From JAYVYM01 sp046593925 (GTDB taxonomy: Bacteria; Actinomycetota; Actinomycetes; Mycobacteriales; SCTD01): a DNA stretch of 22,423 nt. A program made the position numbers and the translations under genes. The DNA is taken from positions 1 through 22,423 of the forward strand of contig JBKJQN010000036.1 in the NCBI GenBank assembly GCA_046593925.1. Direction: 5' to 3'. The stretch's first letter is position 1. The number at the start of each line of letters is the position of its first letter. A model generated the notes under the pieces. The model saw only the letters and a list, made by a program, of their open reading frames with translations. It was not told where the DNA came from and did no database searches. Below, piece after piece: positions 20,320 to 22,423 of this stretch.

Positions 20320-21573
20320 ATGACTTCGGCGAGCCCGTCCACCTCTCAACCACGCCGCCGCTGCGTCAGCGCGGCCCTCGTCGCGGTCGCCTGTCTCGGT
20401 ACCGTCGGCCTCTGCGTCGGGCCGGCTGCCGCTGCACCCAGCGGCACCGCTACTGCGCTCGCTCCCCGCAGCGCCCCGGCGCTCTTGCCGGCCGTCCGCG
20501 CCACGCCGCGTCCGTTCCAGCGCGTCGTCGCCCGCACGCCCGCCTCGCTCGCCGCCGCGACCGGCCCGGCGCTCGCCGTCGGTGGTTCGCTCACCGGTGG
20601 GCAGTCGATCGTCTCGCCCAGCGGCCGCTATTCCCTGGTGATGGGTACCGACGGCACCCTGACCTACCAGGACGCACCCAACCGGCTCAACGGTTCACCG
20701 GTGTCGCAGCTGGCCGCACACGGCCCGGCCGGGTCGCACCTGGACCTGCAGACCGACGGCAACCTGGTGCTGTCCGGGCCCGACGGCACCGTCGCGCGGT
20801 CCTACGGGACAGCTGGCTCCGGCGCCCAGCAGCTGCTGATCCAGGACGACGCCAACCTGGTGCTGTACGGCATGGCCGGCGCTGTCGTCATCGACTTCGC
20901 GCCTCGTGCCACGAGCCTGGTGGCCGGCCAGGCCCTGCTGCCCGGGGACCGCGTCCTCGACCACGACGGGACCGAACTCGTCATGCAGACCGACGGCAAC
21001 CTGGTCCTCTACCGGGGTGGCGCGGTCCTGTTCAGCGCCAGCACCTTCGCCAACCCCGGCGCGGCCGCGATCCTGCAGACGGACGGCAACGTCGTCGTTT
21101 ACTCCGACGCAACCCCCGCCGTGCCGCTGTTCAGCACCGCCACCAGCAACGCGACCGGCTCCGGCACCACGCTCGAGGTCTTCCAGGGCGAGTTCAAGGT
21201 CTTCCTCCCCGACTCCACCACCGTGTACGGCTCCGACTGGGGCTCCGCAACCGTCGCGCCCGGGCAGGCGCTGTTCCGCGGCGACCGACGGGTGTCGCCC
21301 GGTGGCGCCTGCAGGCTGATCCTGCAGACCGACGGGAACCTGGTCGACTACTGCGGCGCAGGGGTTGCTTTCACGACCAACGGCAGCGGCGTCACCTTCG
21401 GGGTGATGTTCGAGGGCGGCAACTTCCAGCAGCTGGCGTCCGATGGCGCCGGCGGCTTCACCCTGGTGTTCGCCACGGGTACCAGCACGCCACGTAGTCG
21501 ACTGGTCGTGCAGGACGACCGCAACCTGGTGGTCTACACGCCGCAGAACCGCCCGGTCTTCAGCATCCGCTAG
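20320..21573 (+). CDS. Secreted bulb-type (B-)lectin repeat protein
   Basis: The 417-residue protein has a signal peptide (basic start with PRRRC, hydrophobic VSAALVAVACLGTVGLCV, likely cleavage after AAA near 39) and a Pro/Ala-rich linker to about 85. Three bulb-lectin domains follow (about 87-195, 200-310, 315-417). Six Q-x-D-x-N-x-V mannose-site motifs start at Q144, Q175, Q223, Q253, Q336 and Q398. Four keep the terminal Tyr fully; the first ends in Ser. Such domains bind mannose-type glycans; actinobacterial members include secreted lectins and bacteriocin-like proteins. No enzyme, anchor or LPXTG motif is seen. GAAGGA three bases before the ATG serves as ribosome-binding site. A strong hairpin follows its stop. 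Target unknown. Confidence 0.88.
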   Translation: MTSASPSTSQPRRRCVSAALVAVACLGTVGLCVGPAAAAPSGTATALAPRSAPALLPAVRATPRPFQRVVARTPASLAAATGPALAVGGSLTGGQSIVSPSGRYSLVMGTDGTLTYQDAPNRLNGSPVSQLAAHGPAGSHLDLQTDGNLVLSGPDGTVARSYGTAGSGAQQLLIQDDANLVLYGMAGAVVIDFAPRATSLVAGQALLPGDRVLDHDGTELVMQTDGNLVLYRGGAVLFSASTFANPGAAAILQTDGNVVVYSDATPAVPLFSTATSNATGSGTTLEVFQGEFKVFLPDSTTVYGSDWGSATVAPGQALFRGDRRVSPGGACRLILQTDGNLVDYCGAGVAFTTNGSGVTFGVMFEGGNFQQLASDGAGGFTLVFATGTSTPRSRLVVQDDRNLVVYTPQNRPVFSIR

Positions 21574-21578
21574 CCGCT

Positions 21579-21606
21579 ACCGCGGGGCCCGAGCGGGCCC
21601 CGCGGT
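21579..21606. terminator. Bidirectional terminator hairpin
   Basis: A perfect 13-base-pair GC-only stem except for its A-T closing pair (ACCGCGGGGCCCG...CGGGCCCCGCGGT) with a two-base apical gap lies five bases after the lectin stop and six bases before the end of the convergent FprA-like gene. It has no T-run, as is common in high-GC actinomycetes. Its place between converging genes supports termination in both directions. Confidence 0.85.
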
Positions 21607-21612
21607 CCCCGG

Positions 21613-22423
21613 TCAGGCCTGTGCGGACTGGTGCGCGTGGATCTCGTCGGGGACGCCGCCGTCGCAGTGTCCAGCCGCACGGCTGACCTTGACCATCGTC
21701 TCGCGGTCCACCACCTTGATGCGCGGCCGGCCGGACGGACCACCCAGCGAGATCTCGTGGGCATCCAGCAGGTCCCAGCCCTGCCACGTCGTGTACGGCA
21801 GGCCACGTGCCTCCAGCAGCCCGGTGATGGCATCCGGTGACGGGCTCGCCGCCACGGGCAGCACGCCGGCGTCGAGGTCGGTCAGCAGGCTGCCGACAGT
21901 CTCGATCGCGTCGCCCTTGGTGTGGCCGATCAGGCCGACCGGGCCGCGCTTGACCCAGCCGTTGACGTACAGACCGGGCACGTACGCGCCATCGAGGTCG
22001 AGGACCCGGCCGGCGGCGTGCGGGACGACGTGGTTGCGGCTGTCCCAGGGCAGGCCGGCCAGCTCGGTGCTGCGGTAGCCGACGCAGCGGTACAACGCCT
22101 GCACCGGCCAGTCGTGCAGCTCCCCGGTGCCGCGCACGTTGCCGCCGCCGACCAGCTCGGTGCGCTCGGTGCGCAGGCCCTCGACCTTGCCGTCACCGTA
22201 GACCTCGACGGGGCTCTCGAAGAAGTGCAGCCACTGCTTGCGGGGCCGCTCCCCCGTACCGTTCTCCGCGGTACGCATGGCGTAGCGCTCGAGCTCGCGG
22301 ACGACCAGCTTGGTCTGGTTGTCGCTGTTGATCGAGCTGACGCTGCCTGCGTCGAGCTCGAAGTCCTCCGGCGCCATCAGCACCTCGACGTTCGGTGAGT
22401 GGTCGAGCTCGCGCAGCTCCAGC
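21613..22423 (-). CDS. fprA: FprA-like ferredoxin/adrenodoxin-NADP reductase, C-terminal part (runs off right edge)
   Basis: The visible 269 residues are the C-terminal part of a GR-fold flavoprotein of the adrenodoxin-reductase type (M. tuberculosis FprA). They include LRELDHSPNVEVL, the basic stretch RPRKQWLHFFESPVEVYGDGKVEGLRTERTEL, ALYRCVGYRSTELAGLPWDSRNHVVPHAAGRVLDLDGAYVPGLYVNGWVKRGPVGLIGHTKGDAIETVGSLL. The last part contains the FAD-site 'VPGLYV.GW.KRGP.G.IG' and the D-A-x-E-T-V helix. These enzymes pass electrons from NADPH to ferredoxins that feed cytochromes P450 or other oxygenases. The FAD- and NADP-binding GxGxxG motifs lie beyond the window. It is convergent with the lectin gene. 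Confidence 0.88.
   Translation of the reverse strand, partial: LELRELDHSPNVEVLMAPEDFELDAGSVSSINSDNQTKLVVRELERYAMRTAENGTGERPRKQWLHFFESPVEVYGDGKVEGLRTERTELVGGGNVRGTGELHDWPVQALYRCVGYRSTELAGLPWDSRNHVVPHAAGRVLDLDGAYVPGLYVNGWVKRGPVGLIGHTKGDAIETVGSLLTDLDAGVLPVAASPSPDAITGLLEARGLPYTTWQGWDLLDAHEISLGGPSGRPRIKVVDRETMVKVSRAAGHCDGGVPDEIHAHQSAQA

Noticed and set aside
1..22423. CRISPR arrays or phage structural genes
   Set aside because: No regularly spaced direct repeats and no capsid, portal, tail or terminase-like proteins were recognised in the window.

Overview
The window is high-GC DNA from an actinomycete (Actinomycetota). The evidence is GTG and apparently leaderless starts, actinobacterial-style transposase remnants, a DUF2652 protein, a CsoR/CstR-type repressor and an FprA-like ferredoxin-NADP reductase. 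The genus cannot be fixed from sequence alone; a Geodermatophilales/Frankiales/Pseudonocardiales-like host is a guess.

Layout. (1) 1-1850 is the edge of a decayed integrative element: the start of a MobF/TrwC relaxase running off the left edge, a 3' half of tRNA-Lys(CUU) that looks like an att site, and a tyrosine integrase broken by two frameshifts. (2) 1849-4740 holds a cyanase, a PAP2-phosphatase remnant, an intact SBP56/methanethiol-oxidase-like protein and the tail of an IS1634-like transposase. (3) 4789-12770 is the most unusual part. Three proteins carry cyclic-nucleotide-binding (CNB) domains: an MFS-CNB fusion, a PIG-L deacetylase with a CNB domain inserted before its C-terminal helix, and a lone CNB protein. 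With them lie a DUF2652 protein resembling a class III nucleotide cyclase, a cysteine-synthase-like PLP enzyme, an MBL-fold hydrolase, and remnants of a short-chain dehydrogenase and a patatin-like phospholipase. I propose this as a candidate cyclic-nucleotide-controlled thiol/metabolite module. (4) 12771-16381 is a mosaic of IS1182, IS1380, cupin and IS21 fragments. An intact P1B-type metal ATPase and a divergent ArsR/CzrA-type sensor sit exactly between the istB-like and istA-like fragments. (5) 16382-20133 is a minus-strand sulfide/persulfide operon resembling staphylococcal cst: rhodanese, ETHE1-like dioxygenase-rhodanese fusion, CstR-like repressor, DUF2892 protein, rhodanese and TauE/SafE exporter. 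A TACCCCC-AGGGGTA operator lies in front of it. (6) 20320-22423 holds a secreted B-lectin protein, a strong bidirectional terminator, and the C-terminal part of an FprA-like reductase running off the right edge.

Sulfur and small toxic molecules recur: cyanate, methanethiol, cysteine synthesis, a possible mycothiol-type deacetylase, persulfide oxidation and sulfite export. The cst-like operon is well supported. The link between the CNB proteins and a cyclic nucleotide made by the DUF2652 protein is inference from gene neighbourhood and domain content. Several genes are broken by single frameshifts (integrase, SDR, patatin, PAP2, transposases). Most look like real decay, but sequencing error cannot be excluded for any single one.
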